A stretch of 64,000 nucleotides of DNA, taken from NCBI RefSeq assembly GCF_040729435.1, contig NZ_CP160398.1, positions 2,356,001 to 2,420,000 of the forward strand, given 5' to 3'. Under the pieces are notes generated by a model that saw only the letters and a program-made list of their open reading frames with translations, was not told the origin of the DNA and did no database searches. This DNA comes from Pseudomonas sp. HOU2. GTDB taxonomy: Bacteria > Pseudomonadota > Gammaproteobacteria > Pseudomonadales > Pseudomonadaceae. The position numbers were made by a program, and so were the translations under genes. Below are positions 37,744-45,898 of the stretch, in pieces (the stretch's first letter is position 1; each line of letters begins with the position of its first letter).

Positions 37744-38868
37744 ATGCCCTTGCTCGATACGCCCTTCGCCCAACTCGACCTGATCCGTCAGCCAGAACAG
37801 CAGAACGAACCGCTGCAAGCGTTCGACGCGGCTGACGAATACCTGCTCAATCATCTGGCCGCGCAGCAACCGACGGCAGACACCCGGGTATTGGTACTCA
37901 ATGACAGCTTCGGAGCGTTGGCGGCAAGTCTGGCGGGCAAGGTACAGGTCAGCAGCAGTGGCGACTCGTTTCTCGCATTCCAGGGGCTGGAAAAGAACCT
38001 GGTACGCAACGGCCTGGCATTTGATGCGGTGCGCGGGATTGCGGCCAGTGAGCCGTTGGTCGGACCGTTCGACCGAGTGCTGATCCGCGTCCCCAAGACG
38101 CTGGCATTGCTGGAAGAACAACTGATTCGCCTGCAAGGGCAACTGGCACCTGGCGCCGAAGTGGTGGCAGCGGCCATGGTCAAGCATTTGCCGCGTGCTG
38201 CCGGTGATCTGCTGGAGCGTTACATCGGTCCGGTACAGGCCTCACTGGCGGTGAAAAAGGCGCGCCTGCTGATCGCCACGCCCGAGGCCAAAGCCCCGGC
38301 GACCTCGCCCTATCCTTCGCGTTACCAACTCGACGAGCCGGCCATCGAATTGCTCAACCACGCCAACGTGTTCTGCCGTGAAGGTCTGGACATCGGCACC
38401 CGAGCCTTTCTCCCACACCTGCCAAAAAACCTCGGCAGCGCCCGCGTCGCCGACCTCGGCTGCGGTAACGGCGTACTGGCCATCGCCAGTGCCCTGCACA
38501 ACCCTGAGGCGCACTACACGCTGGTCGACGAATCGTTCATGGCCGTGCAATCGGCCGCCGAGAACTGGCGTGCCGCGCTGGGCGAGCGCGAAGTGATCGT
38601 GCGGGCCGGCGATGGCCTGGCCGGTCAAGAGCCGCAATCGCTGGACGTGGTGCTGTGCAATCCGCCGTTCCACCAGCAGCAGGTGGTTGGTGACTTCCTC
38701 GCCTGGCGCATGTTCCAACAGGCCCGTGAGGCGCTGGTGGTGGGCGGTGCGCTGTACATCGTCGGCAACCGGCACTTGGGTTATCACAGCAAACTGGCGC
38801 GGCTGTTCCGTGGCGTCGAGCAAGTGGCGGCCACGCCGAAATTCGTGATTCTCAAGGCCCGCAAGTAA
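37744..38868 (+). CDS. rlmG: 23S rRNA (guanine-N2) methyltransferase RlmG
   Basis: 374-residue methyltransferase of the RsmC/RlmG group. The SAM-binding motif is VADLGCGNGVLAIASAL (about 237-253) and the catalytic NPPF sits in LCNPPFHQQQ. The N-terminal half is a degenerate duplicated methyltransferase domain, as in RlmG. It is close in length to the E. coli enzyme that modifies G1835. ATG 37744 is preferred over 37720. Confidence 0.87.
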   Translation: MPLLDTPFAQLDLIRQPEQQNEPLQAFDAADEYLLNHLAAQQPTADTRVLVLNDSFGALAASLAGKVQVSSSGDSFLAFQGLEKNLVRNGLAFDAVRGIAASEPLVGPFDRVLIRVPKTLALLEEQLIRLQGQLAPGAEVVAAAMVKHLPRAAGDLLERYIGPVQASLAVKKARLLIATPEAKAPATSPYPSRYQLDEPAIELLNHANVFCREGLDIGTRAFLPHLPKNLGSARVADLGCGNGVLAIASALHNPEAHYTLVDESFMAVQSAAENWRAALGEREVIVRAGDGLAGQEPQSLDVVLCNPPFHQQQVVGDFLAWRMFQQAREALVVGGALYIVGNRHLGYHSKLARLFRGVEQVAATPKFVILKARK

Positions 38869-38877
38869 AACCTCAGG

Positions 38878-38907
38878 CAAAAAAAACCCTCCGCGGTACA
38901 GAGGGTT
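38878..38907 (-). terminator. terminator of the cio operon tail
   Basis: On the reverse strand AACCCTC ... GAGGGTT is followed by a run of T (A-run 38878-38886 on the plus strand). It lies 35 bases after the DUF2474 gene. The plus-strand side has no T-run, so it is not the main rlmG terminator. Confidence 0.8.
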
Positions 38908-38942
38908 GTAAACCGTGCCCAAGGGCCACGGGACGGGATGTA

Positions 38943-39110
38943 TCAGTGCGTGGTCAAACCGGCCGCGTTCATGAACAGGCGCATCAGGCTGGCGGCAATG
39001 AACAGCGCGCCGACGCTACCGATCCAGATCAGGGCCAACCAGCCGAGCCGCTGCCACAGCGGTTTTTTTTCGGCTTCTTCAATCTCGTGCAGGGAATGTT
39101 TGCCGTTCAT
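38943..39110 (-). CDS. DUF2474 small membrane protein of the cyanide-insensitive oxidase operon
   Basis: 55-residue protein MNGKHSLHEIEEAEKKPLWQ, then a single transmembrane segment (LGWLALIWIGSVGALFIAASL), ending GLTTH. A strong GGAGG lies ten bases before the ATG. Proteins of this DUF2474 type normally follow cioB directly and may play the part of CydX in stabilising the oxidase. Here an IS110-family element separates it from cioB, so expression now depends on read-through of an antisense insertion or on a new promoter. Confidence 0.85.
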   Translation of the reverse strand: MNGKHSLHEIEEAEKKPLWQRLGWLALIWIGSVGALFIAASLMRLFMNAAGLTTH

Positions 39111-39150
39111 TGCATCGTTCCTCCATCAGGCGATGACGTCGCCAAGGACG

Positions 39151-39170
39151 CCATCGCGAGCAGGCTCGCT
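39151..39170. repeat. left half of a REP unit interrupted by the IS element
   Basis: CCATCGCGAGCAGGCTCGCT ends exactly at the element. The missing right half CCCACAGG resumes at 40338-40345. Joining the two restores a canonical REP unit. Confidence 0.85.
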
Positions 39171-39185
39171 TGTATGTTTAGACTT

Positions 39186-39322
39186 GAAGGGGTGGGCGGG
39201 ACTACAGACTCGATTCTGACTCTGACCAGTACAGACCGTGGGAGACTTCTCGTCCCGCCCCTTCTACCCAAAGCGCCAATAAGGAATTCATCGGTAAACC
39301 GACGACAGAGACAAGCCAGCGC
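39186..39322 (+). ncRNA. predicted IS110 bridge RNA
   Basis: Non-coding left end of the element with two loops. Loop 1 is closed by GAAGGGG...GGCGGGAC (39186-39202) and GTCCCGCCCCTTC (39252-39264). It contains CAGACTCGAT (39205-39214, 8 of 10 like the left target CAGGCTCGCT) and GTGGGAG (39238-39244, exact complement of the right target CTCCCAC). Loop 2 is closed by GCGC (39273-39276) and GCGC (39319-39322), with an inner hairpin TCGGTAAACCGA. It contains GGAAT (39283-39287), close to the left donor end AGAAT, and GAGACAAG (39308-39315), 6 of 8 complementary to the right donor CTTGTATG. Ends of the RNA are not determined. Confidence 0.7.
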
Positions 39323-39370
39323 AACGGTAGACCCCAACAAGCTCTTAAACCCTAGCTCCGAGGATTCGTC

Positions 39371-40306
39371 ATGACAATCCTTACTTCGCAGACGGTTGTT
39401 GGTATCGATATCGCCAAGGCCGAAATCGTTGTCTATCGCGCCGACCTGGAAACCATTGAAGCGGTCAAGAATGATCGTGCCGCCCTCAAACGTTGGCTCA
39501 AAACTCTGCCCGCGCAAAGCGCTATCGCTGTCGAAGCCACCAATATCTACCATTTGGAGACTGTTGATCTGGCTCATGCGATGGGACATCAGGTCTATGT
39601 GGTGGATGCTTATCGAGTCAGCCACTATCGTCGCGGTGTCGGTCAGCGAGCCAAAAATGATCCCTGCGATGCACGCGTGCTCGCACGCTATCTGACGAAT
39701 GAACAAAGCAAACTGCGGCTTTGGAACCCGCCTCCTAAAGCCTACACCGTACTGAAAAGCTTGCTGCACAGACGCGCGACGCTGATTCAGAACCATACGG
39801 GTCTGATGTTGAGCTGGGCCGATGAACCCTTGCTGAAGAAAGAACGTACGGCTCAGCAAAAGGCATTCGAGCGATCCGACAAGGTCATTCAAAACCTGCT
39901 GCGCAAAGTCAGCAAAGAGGCCGGTATTGATGACAATATTGGCCGCTGCAAAGCAATCGAGGGCGTGGGAGAGCTGACTGCGACTGGGTTGGCAACGACC
40001 TATATGCGCGGTGACTTTGCCAACAGCGACGCGTTCATCGCGTTTTTGGGTATGGATCTGACGGTGGACGATTCGGGGAAAAAGAACGGCCCGAGGTTCC
40101 TGAGCAAAAAAGGAGATCCGGAGATCCGTCGATTAGCCTACAACGCCGCAATGGCGGCGTGTCGCTCAACCAAGTGGAAGCCTTTTTACGAGTCTTACCT
40201 GGCCAGAGGCTTCTCGAAAACACAGGCATTGGTAGCTCTTGCTCGCAAGCTCTGCCGAGTGGCATTCACCCTGATGAAGAATCAGGGCGAATACCGATCA
40301 ATTTGA
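39371..40306 (+). CDS. IS110-family transposase/recombinase
   Basis: 311-residue recombinase. The N-terminal RuvC-like domain carries the DEDD set D13 (GIDIAK), E55 (VEATN), D97 and D100 (KNDPCDAR), with spacing close to IS621. The C-terminal transposase_20 domain contains IEGVGELTATGLAT and the segment SGKKNGPRFLSKKGDPEIRR (from residue 235), in the region where the catalytic serine of the family is expected. Length is complete and the frame is uninterrupted, so it may be active. It is oriented against the flanking cio genes. Confidence 0.95.
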   Translation: MTILTSQTVVGIDIAKAEIVVYRADLETIEAVKNDRAALKRWLKTLPAQSAIAVEATNIYHLETVDLAHAMGHQVYVVDAYRVSHYRRGVGQRAKNDPCDARVLARYLTNEQSKLRLWNPPPKAYTVLKSLLHRRATLIQNHTGLMLSWADEPLLKKERTAQQKAFERSDKVIQNLLRKVSKEAGIDDNIGRCKAIEGVGELTATGLATTYMRGDFANSDAFIAFLGMDLTVDDSGKKNGPRFLSKKGDPEIRRLAYNAAMAACRSTKWKPFYESYLARGFSKTQALVALARKLCRVAFTLMKNQGEYRSI

Positions 40307-40337
40307 GATTCTAGGGTTGCTGAGCAACATAGAATCT
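40306..40337 (+). terminator. right-end hairpin of the IS element
   Basis: AGATTCTAGGGTTGC TGA GCAACATAGAATCT pairs along nearly its whole length and ends exactly at the CT core. It may end transposase transcription and also mark the right end. There is no T-run. Confidence 0.6.
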
Positions 40338-40361
40338 CCCACAGGTGAGCAGAGCGAGAGA

Positions 40362-41369
40362 TCAGTGGTAACCGTCTTCATGGGTGACCTTGCCGCGGAA
40401 CACGTAGTAGCTCCAGAAGGTGTAACCCAGGATGAACGGGATGATGAACAGCGTGCCGACCAGCATGAAGCCCTGGCTCTGCGGCGGTGCGGCGGCGTCC
40501 CAGATCGAGATCGACGGCGGCACGATGTTCGGCCACAGGCTGATGCCCAGACCGCTGTAACCGAGGAAGATCAGCACCAGGGTCAGCAGGAACGGCATGT
40601 AGTTGGCGTTGCGCGCCACCGCGCGAATCAAGCCGTACAGCGTTACCAGCACCAGAATCGGTACCGGCATGAACCAGAACAGGTTCGGCATGCTGAACCA
40701 GCGTGTGGCGATTTCCGGGTGAGCCAGCGGTGTCCACAGACTGACGATGCCGATCACCGCCAGCAGCACGAACGCCAGCGGTCGCGCGAGGTTGTGCATC
40801 TGCTCCTGCAACTTGCCTTCGGTCTTCATGATCAGCCAGGTGCAACCGAGCAAGGCATAGGCCACCACCAGCGCGGCGCCGCAGAACAGAGTGAACGGTG
40901 TCAGCCAATCCAGTGAACCGCCGGCGTATTGCCGATTGACCACCGGCAAACCGTCGATGAAGGCCCCGAGTGCCACGCCCTGGAAGAACGTCGCCGCCAC
41001 CGAGCCGCCGATGAACGCTTTGTCCCACAGGTGGCGTTTGTCGTCCTTAGCCTTGAAGCGGAACTCGAACGCCACACCGCGGAAAATCAGGCCGATCAGC
41101 ATGAAGATCAGCGGCAGGTACAGCGCCGACAGCACTACCGAATAGGCCAGCGGGAACGCGCCGAACAACGCCGCGCCGCCCAATACCAGCCAGGTTTCAT
41201 TGCCGTCCCACACCGGAGCGACGGTGTTCATCATCACGTCACGGTCGGTCTTGCCCGGGATGAACGGGAAGAGAATCCCGATCCCCAGGTCAAAACCGTC
41301 CATGACCACGTACATCATGATGCCGAAGATGATGATCACGGCCCAGATCAGCGGAAGATCAATACCCAT
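40362..41369 (-). CDS. cioB: cyanide-insensitive quinol oxidase subunit II
   Basis: 335-residue membrane subunit of a bd-type quinol oxidase (CydB family), with about eight hydrophobic segments. Conserved segments include VVMDGFDLGIGILFPF, VWDGNETWLVLGGAALFGAFP and RGVAFEFRFK. With CioA it reduces oxygen from quinol without a haem-copper centre and resists cyanide. It starts three bases after the cioA stop, so translation is coupled. The IS element begins 24 bases downstream of its stop. Confidence 0.94.
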   Translation of the reverse strand: MGIDLPLIWAVIIIFGIMMYVVMDGFDLGIGILFPFIPGKTDRDVMMNTVAPVWDGNETWLVLGGAALFGAFPLAYSVVLSALYLPLIFMLIGLIFRGVAFEFRFKAKDDKRHLWDKAFIGGSVAATFFQGVALGAFIDGLPVVNRQYAGGSLDWLTPFTLFCGAALVVAYALLGCTWLIMKTEGKLQEQMHNLARPLAFVLLAVIGIVSLWTPLAHPEIATRWFSMPNLFWFMPVPILVLVTLYGLIRAVARNANYMPFLLTLVLIFLGYSGLGISLWPNIVPPSISIWDAAAPPQSQGFMLVGTLFIIPFILGYTFWSYYVFRGKVTHEDGYH

Positions 41370-41372
41370 GAG

Positions 41373-42815
41373 TCAAATCTCCTTTTCCAGGCTGCGATGC
41401 GAACCAGCGTCAGTGCCCTCGTCATCGGCGGCGGACAACGGCCGAGCCGGTGTGCGTTTCTGGCCAGGACCACCGTCGTTGGTTTCCTTGCCTTCGTCGG
41501 TTTTCGGTCCTTTGCGCACCAGACGCATCATGTAGCCGAGCCCCGCACCGAACAGCGCGAAATACACCACGACAAACATGATCAGGGTGATGCTCATCTG
41601 CATGAAGCTGTGGTTGGACGAAGCATCCGCCGTGCGCATCAGCCCGTAGACCACCCACGGCTGACGACCGATTTCAGTGGTGAACCAGCCGGCGAGGATC
41701 GCGACCAGGCCGGACGGCCCCATCCACAGCGCCAGATACAGGAACGGCCGCGAGGTGTAGAGCGAATCGCGCTTGCGCAGCCACAGGCTCCACAGACCGG
41801 TGAAAATCATCAGGAAGCCGAGGCCGACCATGACCCGGAACGACCAGAACACGATGGTCGAATTCGGCCGGTCTTCAGGCGGGAACTCCTTGAGTGCCGG
41901 CACCTGCTTGTCCAGCGAGTGGGTCAGGATCAGGCTGCCGAGGTAGGGGATTTCCACGGCGAACTTGGTTTTCTCTTCCTTCATGTCCGGCCAGCCGAAC
42001 AGAATCAACGGGGTCGCTTCGTTGCCTTTGTTTTCCCAGTGACCTTCGATCGCGGCGATTTTCGCCGGCTGATGCTCAAGGGTATTGAGGCCGTGGAAGT
42101 CACCGATAACCGCCTGGATCGGCGCGACGATTAGCGCCATCCACATCGCCATCGACAACATGGTGCGGATCGCCGGGTTGTCCTTGCCGCGCAGCAGGTG
42201 CCAGGCCGCCGACGAGCCAACGAAGAACGCCGTGGCGACGAACGCAGCAGTGGCCATGTGCATCAGGCGATAGGGGAACGACGGGTTGAAGACGATGGCC
42301 AGCCAGTCGGTCGGGATCACTTGACCGTTGACGATCTCGAAGCCTTGCGGGGTCTGCATCCAGCTGTTGGAAGCGAGAATCCAGAATGTCGAGATCAGCG
42401 TGCCGATCGCTACCATCACTGTGGAGAAGAAGTGCAGTTTGCGTCCGACCTTGTTCCAGCCGAACAGCATCACCCCGAGGAAACCGGCTTCGAGGAAGAA
42501 TGCCGTGAGCACCTCGTAGGTCAGCAATGGTCCGGTGACGGAGCCGGCGAAGTCCGAGAAACGACTCCAGTTGGTACCGAACTGGTAGGCCATGACCAGA
42601 CCGGAGACCACACCCATGCCGAAGTTGACGGCAAAGATCTTCGACCAGAAGTGGTAGAGGTCCCGGTAGGTGTCGTTATGGGTTTTCAACCACAGCCCTT
42701 CGAGCACCGCCAGGTAGCTCGCCAGACCAATGGTGATGGCCGGGAACAGGATGTGGAACGAGATGGTGAACGCGAACTGAATTCGGGCGAGATCGAGTGC
42801 CTCTAAACCGAACAT
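41373..42815 (-). CDS. cioA: cyanide-insensitive quinol oxidase subunit I
   Basis: 480-residue CydA-family subunit carrying the haems. It begins MFGLEALDLARIQFAFTISF with the haem-ligand histidine in FHILFPAITIG. It contains the GRQPW motif (TTEIGRQPWVVYGLMRT) and a short Q loop, the mark of CIO-type rather than E. coli-type bd oxidases. ATG 42815 is chosen over the long upstream frame. An ANR-box palindrome lies 161 bases upstream. The C-terminal tail after the last membrane segment is hydrophilic and variable. Confidence 0.95.
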   Translation of the reverse strand: MFGLEALDLARIQFAFTISFHILFPAITIGLASYLAVLEGLWLKTHNDTYRDLYHFWSKIFAVNFGMGVVSGLVMAYQFGTNWSRFSDFAGSVTGPLLTYEVLTAFFLEAGFLGVMLFGWNKVGRKLHFFSTVMVAIGTLISTFWILASNSWMQTPQGFEIVNGQVIPTDWLAIVFNPSFPYRLMHMATAAFVATAFFVGSSAAWHLLRGKDNPAIRTMLSMAMWMALIVAPIQAVIGDFHGLNTLEHQPAKIAAIEGHWENKGNEATPLILFGWPDMKEEKTKFAVEIPYLGSLILTHSLDKQVPALKEFPPEDRPNSTIVFWSFRVMVGLGFLMIFTGLWSLWLRKRDSLYTSRPFLYLALWMGPSGLVAILAGWFTTEIGRQPWVVYGLMRTADASSNHSFMQMSITLIMFVVVYFALFGAGLGYMMRLVRKGPKTDEGKETNDGGPGQKRTPARPLSAADDEGTDAGSHRSLEKEI

Positions 42816-42976
42816 ATGGCTTCCTCTGTCAGGTAATACCGGCATTGGGGCTTGTGGCCCCTGCCTACTGCCCCCACGGATATCGAGTGCGGCGAATTCT
42901 GATTCGTTCTTTTTAATAACCATCGCAACGCAGGGAGTCTGGCCATCGGGCCACCAGACCATGGCCCGCGAGGGTC

Positions 42977-42990
42977 TTGATCTGGATCAA
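42977..42990 (-). promoter_or_regulatory. ANR/FNR box upstream of cioA
   Basis: TTGATCTGGATCAA is a perfect TTGAT-N4-ATCAA site. In P. aeruginosa cioAB is repressed by ANR at low oxygen, so an operator role is plausible. The 545-base gap 42816-43360 contains this site, a REP pair and no gene. Confidence 0.75.
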
Positions 42991-43110
42991 GCAACGTTAA
43001 AAGAGTAGTCCCATTTCCGACGAAGGACGGCGTGGTCGTTTGCCGCGTGACAAGTTGCCTCATTGCCTGGGCAACGCTCTGAAACAGATATCCCAGAGCC
43101 GAGAAACCCT

Positions 43111-43244
43111 CTGTGGCGAGGGAGCTTGCTCCCGCTCGGCTGCGCAGCAGTCGTAAAAAGATTTTCCAGCGCTTGCCTGAAAGCAGGATTGCGCTGGATT
43201 GGGGCCGCTTCGCGACCCGGCGGGAGCAAGCTCCCTCGCCACAG
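43111..43244. repeat. REP pair (CTGTGGCGAGGGAGC class)
   Basis: Inverted arms separated by a 90-base spacer that itself contains partial stems. Confidence 0.9.
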
Positions 43245-43360
43245 AGAGAGGGGTATCCGGATAATCGATGTCTGGCTAACTAAATTTTCTGTCATAGCAA
43301 CTTCCTGTTACAGACTGGTGATAACCTCGCCGTTCCCCCCCGAGCCAGACCTGCCTTCAG

Positions 43361-44599
43361 ATGCCCAGCCAAGAGCCCCTGCTGTTACGTCACCATCGTC
43401 CATTTCTCGCGTTCTGGTTCGCCCGGATCTTTACCGCCAGCGGTTTTCAGATGCTCACCGTGGCGATCGGCTGGAATCTGTACCAGCTGACCGGCAACGT
43501 GCTCGACCTGGGGTTGGTCGGGCTGGTCGAGTTCGCGCCTCGGGTGCTGTTCATGCTACACACCGGGCATGTCGCCGACCGTTATGACCGGCGTCGGGTC
43601 GCGGCAATCTGTCAGTCGTTGCAGGCGTTGATTGCCCTGGCGCTGGCCATCGGCAGTGCGACCGATCACGTCACCCGGGAAATGATCTTTATCCTCGCCT
43701 TCCTGCTCGGTGCGGCGCGCTCCTTCGAAATGCCGACGACCCAGGCGCTGCTGCCGAGCATCGTGCCCAGCGCCCTGTTTCCACGGGCGGTCGCCGCCGC
43801 GCAATCGGCTCAACAGTCAGCCACCATTGTCGCTCCAGCCCTCGGTGGCTTGCTTTACGCGTTCGGCAGCGTCTGGGTCTACGGCCCGACGGTATTGCTC
43901 TACGTCATCGCCTGCACCTTGATGCTCAACCTGCCCGCGCGACAAACGCCGTTGAACAAGGGCAAAGCCACGCTGGATTCGTTGCTGGCGGGTATCCGCT
44001 TCATTCGCAGTCGGCCGGACATTCTCGGAGCGATCTCGCTGGATCTGTTCGCGGTGTTGCTCGGTGGCGCTACCGCATTGCTGCCGGTGTTCGCCAAGGA
44101 CATCCTGCTCACCGGGCCGTGGGGTCTGGGCCTGCTGCGCTCGGCGCCGGCGGTTGGCGCGTTGGGGATGTCACTGTTTCTGGCGCGATTTGCCGTCGAA
44201 CGCAACGTTGGCCGGGTGATGTTCACCGCGGTCGGCGTGTTCGGCGTGGCGACCATCGCCTTTGGCCTGTCGACGTCGTTCTGGTTTTCACTGGCGGTGC
44301 TGGTGGTGCTCGGCGCGGCGGACATGATCAGCATGGTGATCCGCGCGTCCTTCGTGCAACTGGAAACCCCCGACGAAATGCGCGGTCGGGTCAGCGCGGT
44401 GAACGGCCTGTTCATCGGTGCCTCGAACCAGCTGGGCGAATTCGAATCCGGCCTCACCGCCCACTGGTTCGGCACCGTGCCGGCGGTGGTGATGGGCGGA
44501 ATCGGCACGTTGGTGGTCACCGGGACCTGGATCAAACTGTTCCCGACCCTGGCCAACCGCGACCGGATGCATGTGCCGGTGGAAGAGGCGAAGGTCTGA
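43361..44599 (+). CDS. MFS transporter (EntS/MFS_3-like)
   Basis: 412-residue inner-membrane protein with about twelve hydrophobic segments. It resembles the EntS-like exporter branch: the N-terminus is FLAFWFARIFTASGFQMLTV, the loop-2 motif is GHVADRYDRRRV, and the C-terminal half carries LETPDEMRGRVSAVNGLFIG. Export of a siderophore or drug is a family possibility; the substrate is unknown. It is convergent with the DJ-1-like gene, six bases apart. Confidence 0.83.
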   Translation: MPSQEPLLLRHHRPFLAFWFARIFTASGFQMLTVAIGWNLYQLTGNVLDLGLVGLVEFAPRVLFMLHTGHVADRYDRRRVAAICQSLQALIALALAIGSATDHVTREMIFILAFLLGAARSFEMPTTQALLPSIVPSALFPRAVAAAQSAQQSATIVAPALGGLLYAFGSVWVYGPTVLLYVIACTLMLNLPARQTPLNKGKATLDSLLAGIRFIRSRPDILGAISLDLFAVLLGGATALLPVFAKDILLTGPWGLGLLRSAPAVGALGMSLFLARFAVERNVGRVMFTAVGVFGVATIAFGLSTSFWFSLAVLVVLGAADMISMVIRASFVQLETPDEMRGRVSAVNGLFIGASNQLGEFESGLTAHWFGTVPAVVMGGIGTLVVTGTWIKLFPTLANRDRMHVPVEEAKV

Positions 44600-44605
44600 G
44601 GCTCG

Positions 44606-45166
44606 TCAAACCAACATCTCCCCCGCCACTTTCGCCCGCAACGCCTTGCCACCAAGCTGCTCCACCAGCGTCAGGGCAAACGCCAGTGCGGCGCCGGAGC
44701 CTTGGGCGGTGATGCAGTTGCCGTCGACCACCACCGGTTGGTCAACAAACGTACAGCCTGACAGTTGATGGCTGGCGCTTGGCAGGCAGGTCATGCGCCG
44801 CTGGCGCAATACGCCAAAGGCTTGCAGGGCGACGGCCGGCGACTCGGCGATGGCGGCGAACAGGCGCCCGGCGCTGGCCTGGTCCTTGAGTAATTGCTGC
44901 AGCGGCTGATGCGCCGCCAGATGTTGTGATCCGATGGCACCACCGGGCAGGACGATCAGGTCAAAATGCTGCGCCAATACATCCACCAGCATGCCATCGG
45001 CCGTCAGGCGTGTACCGCGCGCGCAGGTCAGCATGCGCCGGCCTTCGATACTGGCCGCGACGACTTCGATGTCGGCGCGGCGCAGCACGTCGATCAGGGT
45101 CACGCTTTGCAGATCATCGATGCCCTCGGCGAGGGTAATCAGGGCTCTAAAGGTCATGGGCGCCAT
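44606..45166 (-). CDS. DJ-1/PfpI-family protein lacking the usual cysteine
   Basis: 186-residue protein with the DJ-1 fold: FRALITLAEGIDDLQSVTLI with the conserved glutamate, and LIVLPGGAIGSQHL. At the nucleophile elbow the usual I-C-A-x-P is IAESP (106-110), so alanine replaces the catalytic cysteine. The rest of the fold appears intact (GNCITAQGSGAALAFALTLV). It may be a non-catalytic or altered-function member. ATG 45157 (MTFRAL) is an alternative start. Confidence 0.8.
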   Translation of the reverse strand: MAPMTFRALITLAEGIDDLQSVTLIDVLRRADIEVVAASIEGRRMLTCARGTRLTADGMLVDVLAQHFDLIVLPGGAIGSQHLAAHQPLQQLLKDQASAGRLFAAIAESPAVALQAFGVLRQRRMTCLPSASHQLSGCTFVDQPVVVDGNCITAQGSGAALAFALTLVEQLGGKALRAKVAGEMLV

Positions 45167-45224
45167 CCGCTGAGTGATCTTTAAAGCGTAGTCAGCTTTG
45201 CCCTGCCCTGTTCGGTGACAGCCG

Positions 45225-45674
45225 TTACTTGATGTAAAGCTGGGTCGACATGGAGTTGCGTGGCGCGTTGATCGAGGTGTTGCTGAAACTGAACGTGCCT
45301 TCCTGCTTGCCCGCCAGATCGAAGGTATACAGCGAGCCGACAGTTTTGCTGCCGGGCGTGCACTCGGTCAGATTACCGTTATCGAAAGCACACACCGGGG
45401 CGCGGGTGCCGTTGACTTCAAAGCCGTCCAGCGTGGCGTGTGGCTGGTTCTGGCCGTAACCGACTTCCAGCACATACACCTTGATGCCCGGCCCGGCGTG
45501 ATTGCATTGGGTCTGCGACTGGCCATCGCCAATGTCTTCCAGGCCACAGGCCGGCGACTGGACCTTGATCACCTTCACTTCCGTCAACGGTGGCGCCGAG
45601 GCTGCCAGCGCCGCCGTCGACCCGGCCATCAACCCTGCCACTACCCCGAAAGCCTTCATCCAGCACTTGCCCAT
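45225..45674 (-). CDS. DUF4879 family exported protein
   Basis: 149-residue protein with signal peptide MGKCWMKAFGVVAGLMAGST (cleavage about LAA-SAP). The mature domain is of the DUF4879 type, with LTEVKVIKVQSPACG, four cysteines able to pair, and a beta-rich end NSMSTQLYIK. ATG 45674 has GGGGAA upstream; a second ATG at 45659 also gives a signal. Location periplasmic or secreted; function unknown. Confidence 0.75.
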   Translation of the reverse strand: MGKCWMKAFGVVAGLMAGSTAALAASAPPLTEVKVIKVQSPACGLEDIGDGQSQTQCNHAGPGIKVYVLEVGYGQNQPHATLDGFEVNGTRAPVCAFDNGNLTECTPGSKTVGSLYTFDLAGKQEGTFSFSNTSINAPRNSMSTQLYIK

Positions 45675-45898
45675 GTGGTCGCAATTCCCCGAAAAATTCA
45701 GCGCGCAGTATGGCGCAGATAACCCTGTGGCAAAACTTCGACGACGTTCGGCACCAACATCCGCCATATTCCTCACGCGGCTGGTATGATGCGCGGCTTT
45801 TTCCGGCCCACCACAATTTTCCAGGCGCTTGCGACGGTCTGTGCTTTGCTGTTGAGGTCGATACATTCACGGCGCCACGCGCGCCACGGGGAGCAGAC

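Larger units (their letters stand above)
39171..40337 (+). mobile_element. IS110-family insertion element inside a REP
   Basis: 1167-base element with one transposase gene (39371-40306), a 200-base non-coding left end and a 31-base right end. The boundaries are set by the interrupted REP: the dinucleotide CT is found at 39169-39170 and again at 40336-40337, and deleting one copy plus the element restores the REP. There are no long terminal inverted repeats and no target duplication beyond the CT core, as expected for IS110. The family includes REP-specific members such as IS621 and several Pseudomonas elements. Confidence 0.9.
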
